Shown here piece by piece: positions 21,190 through 30,732 of a stretch of DNA of 64,000 bases (positions within the stretch are counted from its first letter, which is position 1; each line of letters starts with the position of its first letter). The notes below the pieces were generated by a model. That model was given only the letters and a program-made list of their open reading frames with translations. It did no database searches and had not been told where the DNA came from. The translations under genes and the position numbers were made by a program. This DNA comes from Diabrotica undecimpunctata (Eukaryota > Arthropoda > Insecta > Coleoptera > Chrysomelidae), in assembly GCF_040954645.1 (NCBI RefSeq), contig NC_092806.1, positions 81,609,943 through 81,673,942 on the forward strand. Direction: 5' to 3'.

Positions 21190-21391
21190 TGTATGATACC
21201 CAGTTAAGTGACAATCATATTATTCATGTTGGTACCAGAATGGCATGACAGGAGGTGACAAGACAGATTATTAGGTTAGACACGGTTGTTAGGTTAAGTT
21301 ACTGGCATGTGAAGTTAATATACTTGTTGCTTATACAATTACTCATTCTAGTATTTGTTTTATTTATTACACCTTCTATCAGGCTTATACA
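21190..21391 (+). repeat. Gypsy-1 3' LTR
   Basis: Matches 4595-4803 with about five substitutions and lacks the 7-bp duplication. It is followed by the TSD CGCCC (21392-21396) and then the endonuclease start of LINE B. Confidence 0.93.
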
Positions 21392-21396
21392 CGCCC

Positions 21397-23834
21397 CACT
21401 AGCTATTATACAATGGAATATAAGATCTTATAATACCGATGTTGATAACTTAAAAGTCCTTATTAAAGACTATAACCCTGATATTGTCCTCATTAGTGAG
21501 TCTTGACTATCTAACCAACACATAATTAGATGCAGAGGGTATCACATTATCAGAAAGGATCGAGGTGATGGATATGGGGGCTTAATTACCCTTATCAAAT
21601 ACAATATAGATTTTCAGGATATTCATATTAACAATCCTGGTTTTAATTCAGATGTTCAATTTCAACTCACCTTTTTACCCAAGTATAATTTAAATATATT
21701 AAGTATGTATTGTCCTTTGGACAATCTCATTTCCAAAACATGCTGGTCTTCTTTGGTCCACTCGATCAACAAACCTCTACTTATAATGGGTGATTTAAAT
21801 TGTAATCATAGAGCATGGGGAAGCTCAAGAGATAATGTTAATGGCAGAAATATTTTGCAAACTGCAGAAGATCTTGAATTTTTCTTAATGATGGTTCTCC
21901 AACAAGATTGGTTCGTCCTGGTGGCAGCAAATCAGTAGTTGACTTATCATTGGCCTCGATAGATGTGGCACCTAAAATTAGTGGATGGACTACCATTCCA
22001 GATACAGGATCTAATGATCATTTTCCCATTCTATGCCATGTCGGTTACCCAACACAGGACTCTAATCAGGTTTCTAAAAGAAGAAATTTTAAAAAGGCTG
22101 ATTGGTTTTCTTTCCATCAAAAACTAGAGTGTATTTTCTCATCGTTTCCAATTGAGGACTATGAAAATTTTATCAAATATATTATTTCATCAGTGGCAGA
22201 CACATCAATTCCTTGGACCTCCTCTCATAACAAAAAATACCACATCCCATGGTTGGATGATTCATGTGCTCATATAATACAAAAGAGAGTTTCAGCTATT
22301 AATACATTTAAAAATTCTCCTAATGTTGAAAACTATATAGAGACTTAAAATTCATAGCGAAAGCTAGAAAATTTCTAAAATTAAAGCGAAAAATAAGCTT
22401 TAGATCCTTTTGTAGCAAACTAAATAGAAATACTCCCCTTAAAGATATTTGGAATAAAATTAACAAGGTTTCTGCTTCTGGTAGTAAATTGTCTCTTTTA
22501 TCTCAATTGCCACCTGAGGAGGTAGCCCAGGAAATGTTAACATCTCTCTCACCTATTTCTGGAGACTTTGAATTACTTTTTAGTCCTCTGCAGTATTATG
22601 AGAATCCCATATCATTGGATGAATATCACAAGCTCTTCTTTCTAAAACTTATTCTGCTGTGGGTCCTGATCAAGTTTCATACTCTATGTTAAAAAATTTA
22701 CCGCACTCTGGATCATTACTCTTAATTCAATTCTTTAATGAATGTATCCGGAAGAGACAGGTTCCTATCTCGTGGAAACAAACGGTCATATTACCCATTG
22801 TTAAGCATGGAAAGGATACAACTGACCCACTTAGTTATAGGCCAATTGCTCTTTCATCGTGCGTTGGTAAAATGCTGGAAACATTAATTAAAAACAGAAT
22901 TGAGTGGTTCTTATAACACAATTATATTTTAAATCCATTGCAACTTGGTTATAGAAGGGGTAGAGGTTGCATGAAATGCATTTCATTACTAAATTCTAAA
23001 ATACTACAAGGATTTTCATTGAATCAATTTACCGTAGGATTTTTCCTAGATTAAATATAACATTCCTATTCAACTAGCAAATGTCATTTATTCTATATTA
23101 AATGATCGTAGTATTTATGTAAAGGACAAAACTGGTCAAATTCATGGTCCAAGAAAAACTAATCAGGGCTTACCTCAGGGCTCCCCTCTAAGTCCAATGT
23201 TATTTAATCTGTATTCCCTATCTTTATATAAAATTATTTCCAACGGTTGTAATCTGATAGAGTATGCAGATGATTTGGTTATTTTGGTTAGTGGAGCTGA
23301 TCTACTTAAATTAATTAATTCTTTGAACTTGTTAATGGAAAGGATGGATCTCTGGTTATTAGAACACAACTTTAATCTATCTTACAATAAGTCCTCAGCA
23401 ATTATATTTCAAAAAGGGAATCGTAAAGTTAATCCTCCGAACGTAAGAATTAGAGGTAATGCAATTAAAAAGGTGGATACAGTGAAATATTTAGGGGTAG
23501 TTATTCAAAAAAACTTCAAGTGGAAATCATATGTGGATTTAATAGAATTAAAAGTAAGTCTTAAATGAGAACAGGACATTGTTCCACTCCAGTTCATTTA
23601 TTCCGCATGGGTATTCGGGACAACCCATACTGTGAATGTGGTCAAATTGGATATATGAATCATATTATCCTAGAGTGTCCAATAAACGTTTCTCCAAATT
23701 TTGACCTCTACAAAGAATTGGTTAAAACAAAACTACCAACTCCTATAGAGATTTGCTCTCTCCTATCCAATCTTAATCCTCAAAGACTAAATTTGTTGAT
23801 TACTTTTCTTAATCTAGCCAAAATCAATCTATAA
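21397..23834 (+). pseudogene. LINE B ORF2 (endonuclease, RT, C-terminal Cys/His motif)
   Basis: Endonuclease: IIQWNIRSYNTD, PDIVLISES, IMGDLNCNHRAWGSS and GSNDHFPILCHV (split over 21255-21506, 21705-21938, 21908-22348). RT: MGPDQVSYSMLKNLPHSG (22659-22916), PLSYRPIALSSCVGKM, GLPQGSPLSPMLFNLY and LIEYADDLVILVSG (23197-23568). The frame then joins, at about 23555, a C-terminal segment PYCECGQIGYMNHIILECP (23565-23834). The RNase H region expected between RT and this tail in an I-like element is missing. Numerous frame changes and stops. Confidence 0.88.
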
Positions 23835-24137
23835 TATATATTCCTTTCATTTATTCTACTATAACATAACCTTACAAATTCCTCTCTTGGTAGCATTTCT
23901 GATATGTGTTCAGCTTGGTTGCTACCCCCAAGTGAGAAAAGTTTTATCCTGTGTTGGATTGTCTTTAATATAACTGTTTGGCCCAAGAAGAAGTTTCAAC
24001 ATAGTGTTCATTCAATATAAAATAAGTGTTATATGGGGATATTCGATTGTCTAGAGCAAGTTGAGAATTTCCCCCCTAAATTAGATGGGCAAATTATCCC
24101 CTGGGATACCATCCAATAAAGGAAGAAGAAGAAGGTA
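23835..24137 (+). repeat. LINE B 3' untranslated region and tail
   Basis: Noncoding AT-rich sequence after the ORF2 stop, ending in AATAAAG and a (GAA)n-like tail at about 24118-24137. No further feature was recognised. Confidence 0.6.
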
Positions 24138-24387
24138 GGAATTATAGTAAGCTTTATTTTATGGTCTGCAACATTCTCTTGGGGTGAGTACTTTCATTGT
24201 AATCTTTCTTTTATAATTCTGACAGCATTTTCAATATTCGTAACCTCACTTCTTTCGAAAGCACGTTTTTCGATTATATGCATGTAAGGTTCTGAACAGT
24301 CTGAACTATTTGTTTAATTGTAATTTTGTAAAATGGCGAGGAAATTAAACCCTTTATGATGTGTCTCTAATACAAGCTGTTCTTTGG

Positions 24388-24388
<1 letters not shown>

Positions 24389-24454
<66 letters not shown>
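24389..24454. repeat. (CA)33 microsatellite
   Basis: Uninterrupted CA dinucleotides in otherwise unannotated DNA (24138-24760), where nothing else was recognised. Confidence 0.97.
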
Positions 24455-24456
<2 letters not shown>

Positions 24457-24971
24457 GAATAACTGCAGCTCTCAGGAGGACCTAACCGTCTAATTGGGAG
24501 GTCACACAAGCAGCCCATTTGTCCATAAGTATCATCCACATTATATTCATTGTAAAGCATTGGCAGGGTTGATTTTTTTCTATTTTTAATAAATATGATT
24601 AGTTAAAAAAAATTGTTTTATTTGCTATCAGCTAAGAGTTCATGGTTTGATTTCTAGTTTAAGATAAGACGAACTCACACTTGAGATACTGAGCTAGGCG
24701 AAGCATAGACGATAAGCTCCCATGGTTGATTAAGGTATTATTTTTATATTAGTATTTCAATTCTCTTTGGTAGTCTTATCGTTACAAGTCTTTTGAATCC
24801 GAACATGCTTTCAACAATACGTAAACATTTCTGAAGAGGTGTCAGAAATTTAATGGTTTTCATCATTTATCGTTTGCCAATTTTTATAACTGAAATTACT
24901 TATCTAACTCAACAATTGTAAAAACTATGTAAGTATAGAATTACCTTTACTACTCAATGCAATACTGTTAA

Positions 24972-25425
24972 CCCTTTCAATACTGTTGCCGCAAAAGTAC
25001 GATTTTCATTTGCAGCTTTGATAAGCGAGCGCCCTACTAGTACGCAAATTAATCCCCGTCATTCAGATTCTGTCACCGTACATTTTTAAGTATTTACATC
25101 TTTGAAGAGCTATAATCGTAATATTACGTTCTAAATTGTCCATCTTGCTTACTAGTATCGTTCATGTAGGTTACAATCCACAAATACACCATACTGATTT
25201 CGTACATGCACGGCAGCACATCACCTACCCTAGCGCTGTAGTTTCTAAATACCGTTTTTTTAAGTTTTACGAAAAAACATTCCACTACTTTGAAAGAAAA
25301 CGAATTAACCACTTTAATATAAATAATGTAAACTACTGAGTGGCCGTCTCGATCGAGAAGTGCACAATTTTCCCGGCGTCGTATATCAGCAACGCGCAAC
25401 CGATACTTGGCCCGTAGCGAAAGGG
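24972..25425. mobile_element. piggyBac-type MITE with TTAA target duplication
   Basis: A 454-bp insert in the tandem repeat, flanked by TTAA (24968-24971 and 25426-25429), with ends CCCTTTC...GAAAGGG. Four other units keep the uninterrupted site (for example ACTGTTAACTATGCTTGATT at about 28196), giving natural empty-site comparisons. TTAA duplication with CCC/GGG ends is characteristic of piggyBac. No transposase is encoded; the small ORFs inside are not convincing. Confidence 0.8.
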
Positions 25426-25984
25426 TTAAGTATGCTTGATTAGTAAATCATCAATGATTTATGGTGTTTAAAAATAACCTATTGTGGCAGCATTCTTTAT
25501 TTCTGAAACAAGAAGAACAACTAAATCTAGGTACATATGTTACACTAAGAATATAATTAGTCTTTTTGAATCAGAACATGCTTTCAACAATACGTTTAAT
25601 ATTTCTGAAGAGGTGTCAGAAATTTATTGGTTTTCATCATTTATTGTATGCCAATTTTTATAAATGAAATTACTTATCTATCTCAAAAATTGTAAAAACT
25701 ATGTAAGTATAGAATTACTTTTACTACTAAGCGCAATACTGTTAAATATGTTTAATTAGTAAATCATCAATGGTTTATGGTTTTTAAGGAAACTAACCCA
25801 TTGTATCATCGTTCTTTATCTCTAAAAAAAAGAAGAACAAATTAAACTAGTTACAGATGTTATACTACGAATGTAACTAGTCTTGTTAATCAGAACACGC
25901 TTTTCAACAATAGGTAAATATTTCTGAAGAGATATCAGAAATTTAGTGGTTTTCTTCAGTTACTGTTTGCCGAGTTTGTAGCAT

Positions 25985-27505
25985 TTGAAATTTATTGGAA
26001 TCCCCTCGTATATGTGTTAATTGAAATCCCCTTATATATGCATTATAATAACGAAGAATTTTTTGAATGTTTCTTAGTTCGTATCCTTCAATTTAAAACC
26101 AATATAATCTTTCGTTCTTTTTAGGTCGCCGCCGTCGATAATAAATCATTTTATTGTTTATTTATGTCACAGGCGCAAATTCTTCGATATTTCTTTGTTC
26201 AAACCGCCTGATATTGCGTTTTCAAATTAATTTACGTCTTAATTTCCGTTGTATTTAGTTTATACCCTAAGTGCTTTTTTAATTAATTTTAATTTAATTC
26301 GTAATGTTTTTTTTTGTTTTTTCGTCTCTTGTCATGCAAAAATGTGCAGTATAGTAGCAGTGTTGAGTTTTAAGTGAAGTTGATGAGGTTGACAGAGGTA
26401 ACGGAAGAATGAAGACGTTTTAGAGGTCGGTCAAAAAGAAAACCGACAAATATGTTAGCGAAGTGGTATTTTACTCAAGTAATGTGTTTATAAAGATATC
26501 AACATTTCCATTGTCCAGTTTTTAAGAAGCGTTTACATGGTGTGTCCAATGTGCCAGTTTCCACCTCAAACCTCAATGTCCTAAGCAGCCGTTTAGGGAT
26601 ATTTTTTTTTACAGTTTGAAGATGTAGTTTTTTGTTCCAGTTATTGAAAGTTATACAGTGAAACTCAGGTAACTTTTTTTTGTGATCAGATTTTAAAAGT
26701 AAAGCAGACATTTTTTAAATAAACGTAATAATTGCTTTCATGCAAAAAAAATTGTAATATTTAAAGTAGTAAATTTTATGGTTTGACTTTTAGCTGTCAT
26801 TTTATTTGTTCAGTTTTGTTTTAAATTTAATGTTAACATATGACAGCTAGCTTTATTATTTTTGATATTGATTTGTTTTGTGTTCTTTGTTTCTTTGAAA
26901 GAAAGGTTAACTTAGATGTAAATTTTGTAAGTTTTTGTAGTATCTCCAACTCCTGGAAATTGTAAACAGATGACACATGTAAGTTTTTTTGGTATTTTTG
27001 TATTTTGCAGCTATTGTTATTATATTTTTGTATTGTCTTAATTTTGTAACTGTTTGTTTTGATACAAAATAAATGTTAAATTTTGTTTCTTAACATTTTG
27101 TTTATTCCTTTTTTAACTAACCCTTTTTTTTGAGTTTCTATTTGAAAAAGATATGTTTTTTATGTTTAATAATTATATCTCCAGTTACAACTAGCTGGTT
27201 GTAATAGGTATAATTAGGCACCTCAAGTGGCGCCCTATATTAAATTTCTTGAGGTGTTTCCGGTTTATTTTCATTCTGTTTGTCCCAAGAGATTTATGAC
27301 CCTTTATTTCATTTTTCTGTAGTTGCCCCAATCCAAACCCCCTTGTCTTTTACTTATCCACGACCCCAGACCTCTCCTACCAAAACCTGAATGCCGTTCG
27401 CATATGTTTCGATTATTTTGCTTGCCCTTCTCCACCCCCAGTAGTGTCTTCCCCCAATTTTCTACCCCTTGTATTAATGCCCCGTGTGGTAGGCAAAATA
27501 TATCG
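25985..27505. other. Unclassified insertion inside the tandem repeat
   Basis: A unit breaks off after GTTTGCCGAGTTTGTAGCAT and resumes at ACTTTTATAACCCAAATGAC. The roughly 1.5 kb between is unlike the repeat: a T-rich noncoding stretch with AATAAA near 27067 and a C-rich part at 27320-27480. No convincing ORF, terminal repeat or TSD was found. Confidence 0.45.
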
Positions 27506-28476
27506 TTACAACTTTTATAACCCAAATGACTTATTTCAAAAATTAGAAAAACTATATAAATACAGAATTACCTCTATTATTCAACGCAGTACCGTTAACT
27601 ATGCTTGCTTAGTAAATCATCAATGATTTATGGTGTTTAAGAAAACTAACTCATGGTGGCATGGTTCTTTATTTCTGAAACAAAAAGAAGAATAACTAAG
27701 TCTAGTTATATACGCAACACTAAGAATCTAAGTTATCTTTTAAATCAGAGCATACTTTCAACAATACGTAAATATTTCTGAAGAATGTCAAACATTTGGT
27801 GGTTTTCATCATTTGTTATTTGCCAATTTTTAACACTGAAACAACTTATTTTAACAATTAGAAAAACTATATAGGTATAAAATGACATTTACCTTTTACC
27901 ATTACCTTTATATTTTCATCGCAATAGTGTTAAGTATGCTTGATTAGTAAATCATCAATAATTTAAGGTGTTTTAGAAAACTAACCCATTGTGGTTGATG
28001 ATGATTCATTATTTCTGAAACAAAAAGAAGAACAAATTAATCTAGTTACAGATGTTACACTACTAATCTAACTAGTCTTTTGAATCAGAACACGCTTTTC
28101 AACAATAGGTAAATATTTCTTAAGAGCTGTAATTATATAAAAATTATAAAAACTATGTAAGTATAGAATTACATTTATTATTCAATGCAATACTGTTAAC
28201 TATGCTTGATTAGTAAATCATCAATGATTTATAGTGTTTAAGGAAACTAACCCATGGTGGCCTCTTTCTTTATCTCTGAAACAACATGAAAAACAACTTA
28301 ATCCAGCTACATATATTAAACTAAAAATCTAATTAGTATTTTGAATCAGAACACGCATTTTAACAATAGGTAAATATTTCTGAAGAGGTGTCAGAAATGT
28401 AGCGGTTTTCATCATTTATTATTTGCCACTTTTTATAACTGAAATTACTTATCTATCTCAACAATTATAAAAACTA

Positions 28477-28506
28477 AGAATATAGACGCATATGCGTCTA
28501 TATTCT
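28477..28506. repeat. Perfect 30-bp palindrome
   Basis: Self-complementary over its whole length, centred between 28491 and 28492 (central GCATATGC). It sits where the last tandem-repeat unit breaks off. 28507-28880 holds nothing else I recognise. Confidence 0.9.
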
Positions 28507-28879
28507 TTGGAACAACGCTCAAGCCTCAAATGAATTTGACAGAATGAAATATAGTTTTTTTGGCAGTGTTGAAATTTTCTTTACAAATGAAACATATGCA
28601 ATCAAAAGCCATAAGATATTTAAAAATTAATATACTTTAGAATTGCCTACCAAAAAAGAAAAAGTAAATAGTTTTAAAAGTTTTTAAAAGTAAATAGGAA
28701 AATGTCAGTATAAATTATAAATAATAAAGTTAAAAAGACATCTGTTGCAATCTGGCAACTGGAGGTTTGCTATCCGCTAACCTATCAAAGGGCAATTGAT
28801 GAAAATTTTTTATAATAATTAACTGTAATTTATATCAAAAGAAACAAATATTGATTTAAAAAATTTTTGTTAAAATCCT

Positions 28880-29010
28880 TTATAAAAGGTATATAAATTA
28901 AAAAACCCAAACGGGCTATGTCATGAAGACAAAACGTTTTCGGAATCCATATTCCATCATCAGTGTCCTAAAAAGTATATAACCACTTTAATTAAAAAGA
29001 ACATGAAATT
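28880..29010 (-). mobile_element. Second copy of the hammerhead-like repeat family
   Basis: On the minus strand it shares with 2034-2150 the order CTGATGATGGAA, TTCCGAAAACGTT, a short CCC/GGG hairpin with a T run, and an ATATACC-containing AT-rich segment. The right boundary is unclear: 29011-29505 may be the upstream part of the same element, and a minus-strand ORF at 29155-29460 there is not recognisable. No TSD was found. Confidence 0.6.
28938..28963 (-). ncRNA. Hammerhead-ribozyme-like motif
   Basis: Minus strand: CTGATGA (28963-28957), one unpaired T, stem GGAAT/ATTCC with loop ATGG, then GAAA (28941-28938) and ACGTTTTGTC. Stem II differs in sequence from the copy at 2048-2061 while keeping pairing. 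A GTC that could serve as cleavage triplet follows the third helix. Activity is untested. Confidence 0.5.
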
Positions 29011-29602
29011 TAAATTTTGACCAAGGTTAATACAAAATGTGGTTAATACTTACTAGGTGTACATGTTTTGAGCCACTAAATATCTGAGTAAAAACCCGTT
29101 AAAAGTTATAGGTTACAATTTAGTTTACATTATTTAGTCCTATATATTAGGATGTTAAAAGTTACCAGTGGATATGATAACATGGCAACGTACGACTCCA
29201 CATGAAGTTGCTAGTCCTGAGACGAAGTGTCTACGAAGACTTGATGATAGCAACTGATTGAAATGACAAAATCGGTAAAGTTTCAGAGCTTTTCCACGTT
29301 TCCATTGAACAATTTCATCCATTTTGCGGTAAAAATTCGGCGTCAAATACAATAGCGAACAACGGAAAATAACAATAATTGCCAACAGTAAATCACAACA
29401 ACAGCCACCAACAAATAATAACAATAACAAAACAGTAACAGTACATCCAAGATGGTACAAATAATCGTAACTCGAATATGTTTACGTTTATAGAGTTCCA
29501 CTATATGGAACTCCTGATGGAAGCAATCTAATAAACATTATATGATTATCCAACATTATTATATGGCGATCCTAGACCAGACGGAAATGGAGCAGATATA
29601 AA

Positions 29603-29773
29603 ATGGGAGGAAAGACGTCGAAGGACGAGGTACAGGAGAATGGAGTTGTAAACAGTAATTTCATCGTAAAGAACAAAGATATCAAACCAGATATGGAGCT
29701 GAAAGTACTGCTATACATAATCACGGCAGTTCTAATATTGAAGTTGGTGTGGAAGTATGGAAGGCGCATATGA
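29603..29773 (+). CDS. Small leader ORF: predicted myristoylated single-pass membrane protein
   Basis: 56 aa, starting 32 bp after the LTR/PBS boundary of Gypsy-3. It begins MGGKTSK, fitting the N-myristoylation pattern (Gly at 2, Ser at 6). A polar Asn/Lys-rich stretch leads to a hydrophobic segment at residues 35-50 (VLLYIITAVLILKLVW) and a basic end. Overlapping sequence in another frame (to 29838) encodes a basic tail (HMRNLKRDIHRGIVARS), so a one-base change may have shortened the protein. No function is assigned. It could be an accessory protein of the element or a chance ORF, but the signal features in the right order argue against chance. Confidence 0.5.
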   Translation: MGGKTSKDEVQENGVVNSNFIVKNKDIKPDMELKVLLYIITAVLILKLVWKYGRRI

Positions 29774-29970
29774 GGAATTTGAAAAGGGACATCCATCGAG
29801 GCATAGTAGCAAGATCAACAGCAAATCTAGACGTTTAAAGTGGTAAGTCTGTATTATATGTTTTTATGATACTTCCTTGCACGATTTATTGCACATTTTT
29901 ATGAATGAATATTAAAAAAAATATAATACATATTTTTTTTAATACGATTAGGTCATCATCATCATCATCA

Positions 29971-30720
29971 ATCAGCCCTGAGTTGTCCATTGTTGAACAT
30001 AGGCCTCCTCTAGACTTTTCCATCTGCTTCTGTTCTGAGCCTCTGCTATCCAATTGGTCACGAGTCTTTTGAGGTCGTCGGTCCATCGCGTTGGGGGTCT
30101 TCCTCGGCTTCGCTTGTCAGCCCGTGGTCTCCACTCAAGCAATTCTTTTGTCCAACTGTCGTCTTTCATTCTTGCAACATGTCCTGCCCATCTCCATTTT
30201 GCCTTGTAATATGTTCGATAATGTCTTCCACTCCGGTTCGTCTACGAACTTCCTCGTTTCTTATTCTATTTCTTAAGCTTATTCCAAGCATTGATCTCTC
30301 CATCTTTCGTTGTGTCCTTCTCAATTTTTCGGCTGATGTTTTTGTGAGAGTTAAGGTTTCTGCTCCGTATGTGAGGACTGGTAGAACGCACTGGTTAAAA
30401 GCTTTTCTTTTTAAATGGATCGGTATATTTGTTTTAAATACGTCTCTCATTTTTCCGAATGCAGCCCAACCCAGACTTATTCTTCTGAGTAGCTCGCATG
30501 TTTGGTTATCTCGCGTTAACCTTATTTCGTGACCCAAATACACATATTTTTCCACAAGTTCTATGGGTGACTTTTCGATTTCTATTAGCTCATTGAGGAC
30601 GAGATTGGTCATCATTTTTGTTTTTCCATAGTTTATTTTTAAACCGACTTTCTGGGTTACTTGTTGTAGTTGTTGTAGCATAAATTTGGCTTCTCCTAAG
30701 TTGTCTGTTATGAGAACAAT
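29971..30720 (-). pseudogene. LINE EH reverse transcriptase C-terminal part
   Basis: 30166-30732 follows directly from the YADDIVLI box at 35400-35412: TDNLGEAKFMLQQLQQVTQK, then KTKMMTNLV, VYLGHEI, CVLPVLTYGAETLTLTK and RRTQRKMERSMLGISLRNRI. The last part (29972-30169, another frame) has RGRPPTRWTDDLKRL and EEAYVQQWTTQG, a terminal block also found at the end of LINE F. A frame change near 30170 breaks it. Confidence 0.9.
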
Positions 30721-30732
30721 CATCATCATCAT

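Larger units (their letters stand above)
4595..21391 (+). mobile_element. Gypsy-1: Ty3/gypsy LTR retrotransposon inside LINE B
   Basis: Bounded by LTRs (4595-4803 and 21190-21391) and a 5-bp TSD, CGCCC (4590-4594 and 21392-21396). It carries a primer-binding-site candidate, Gag, protease, partial RT, RNase H, integrase and a polypurine tract. LINE C interrupts it between about 6495 and 19397, and the RT core is missing at that junction. Own length is about 3.9 kb. The LTRs differ by about five substitutions plus a 7-bp indel. Confidence 0.93.
3990..24137 (+). mobile_element. LINE B: 5'-truncated I-like LINE, outermost layer of the nest
   Basis: A plus-strand LINE in two parts, 3990-4594 and 21397-24137, split by Gypsy-1 with a 5-bp TSD. 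The left part encodes the tail of ORF1. The right part encodes ORF2 endonuclease, reverse transcriptase and the C-terminal Cys/His motif. The noncoding 3' region (23835-24137) ends in a short GAAGAAGAAGAAG tail. Own length is about 3.3 kb. Frameshifts, stops and an internal loss near 23555 make it dead. No TSD for LINE B itself was identified. Confidence 0.85.
24760..28476. repeat. Diverged tandem repeat, unit about 330 bp, with later insertions
   Basis: A unit containing TTTCAACAATA(C/G)GTAAATA, TTTCTGAAGAG, TAGTAAATCATCAATGATTT and AAACTAACCCAT recurs with the CAACAAT core near 24809, 25585, 25906, 27759, 28097 and 28357. Uninterrupted neighbours are 321 and 338 bp apart; larger gaps hold insertions (24972-25425, about 25985-27505) and one spacing (260 bp) is a deletion. 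Copies differ by roughly 10-20%, so the array is old. No coding potential. Confidence 0.8.

Noticed and set aside
24354..24560. ORF with a Cys-Val run
   Set aside because: Translation of the (CA)33 microsatellite.
27304..27626. Overlapping small ORFs in the C-rich patch
   Set aside because: Open on both strands with no conserved motif; better explained by base composition of an unclassified insert.
29155..29460. 101-aa minus-strand ORF with a hydrophobic Leu/Cys run
   Set aside because: The N-terminal run derives from AAC/AAT-type microsatellite sequence (CAACAACAG...), and the rest matches no family I know.
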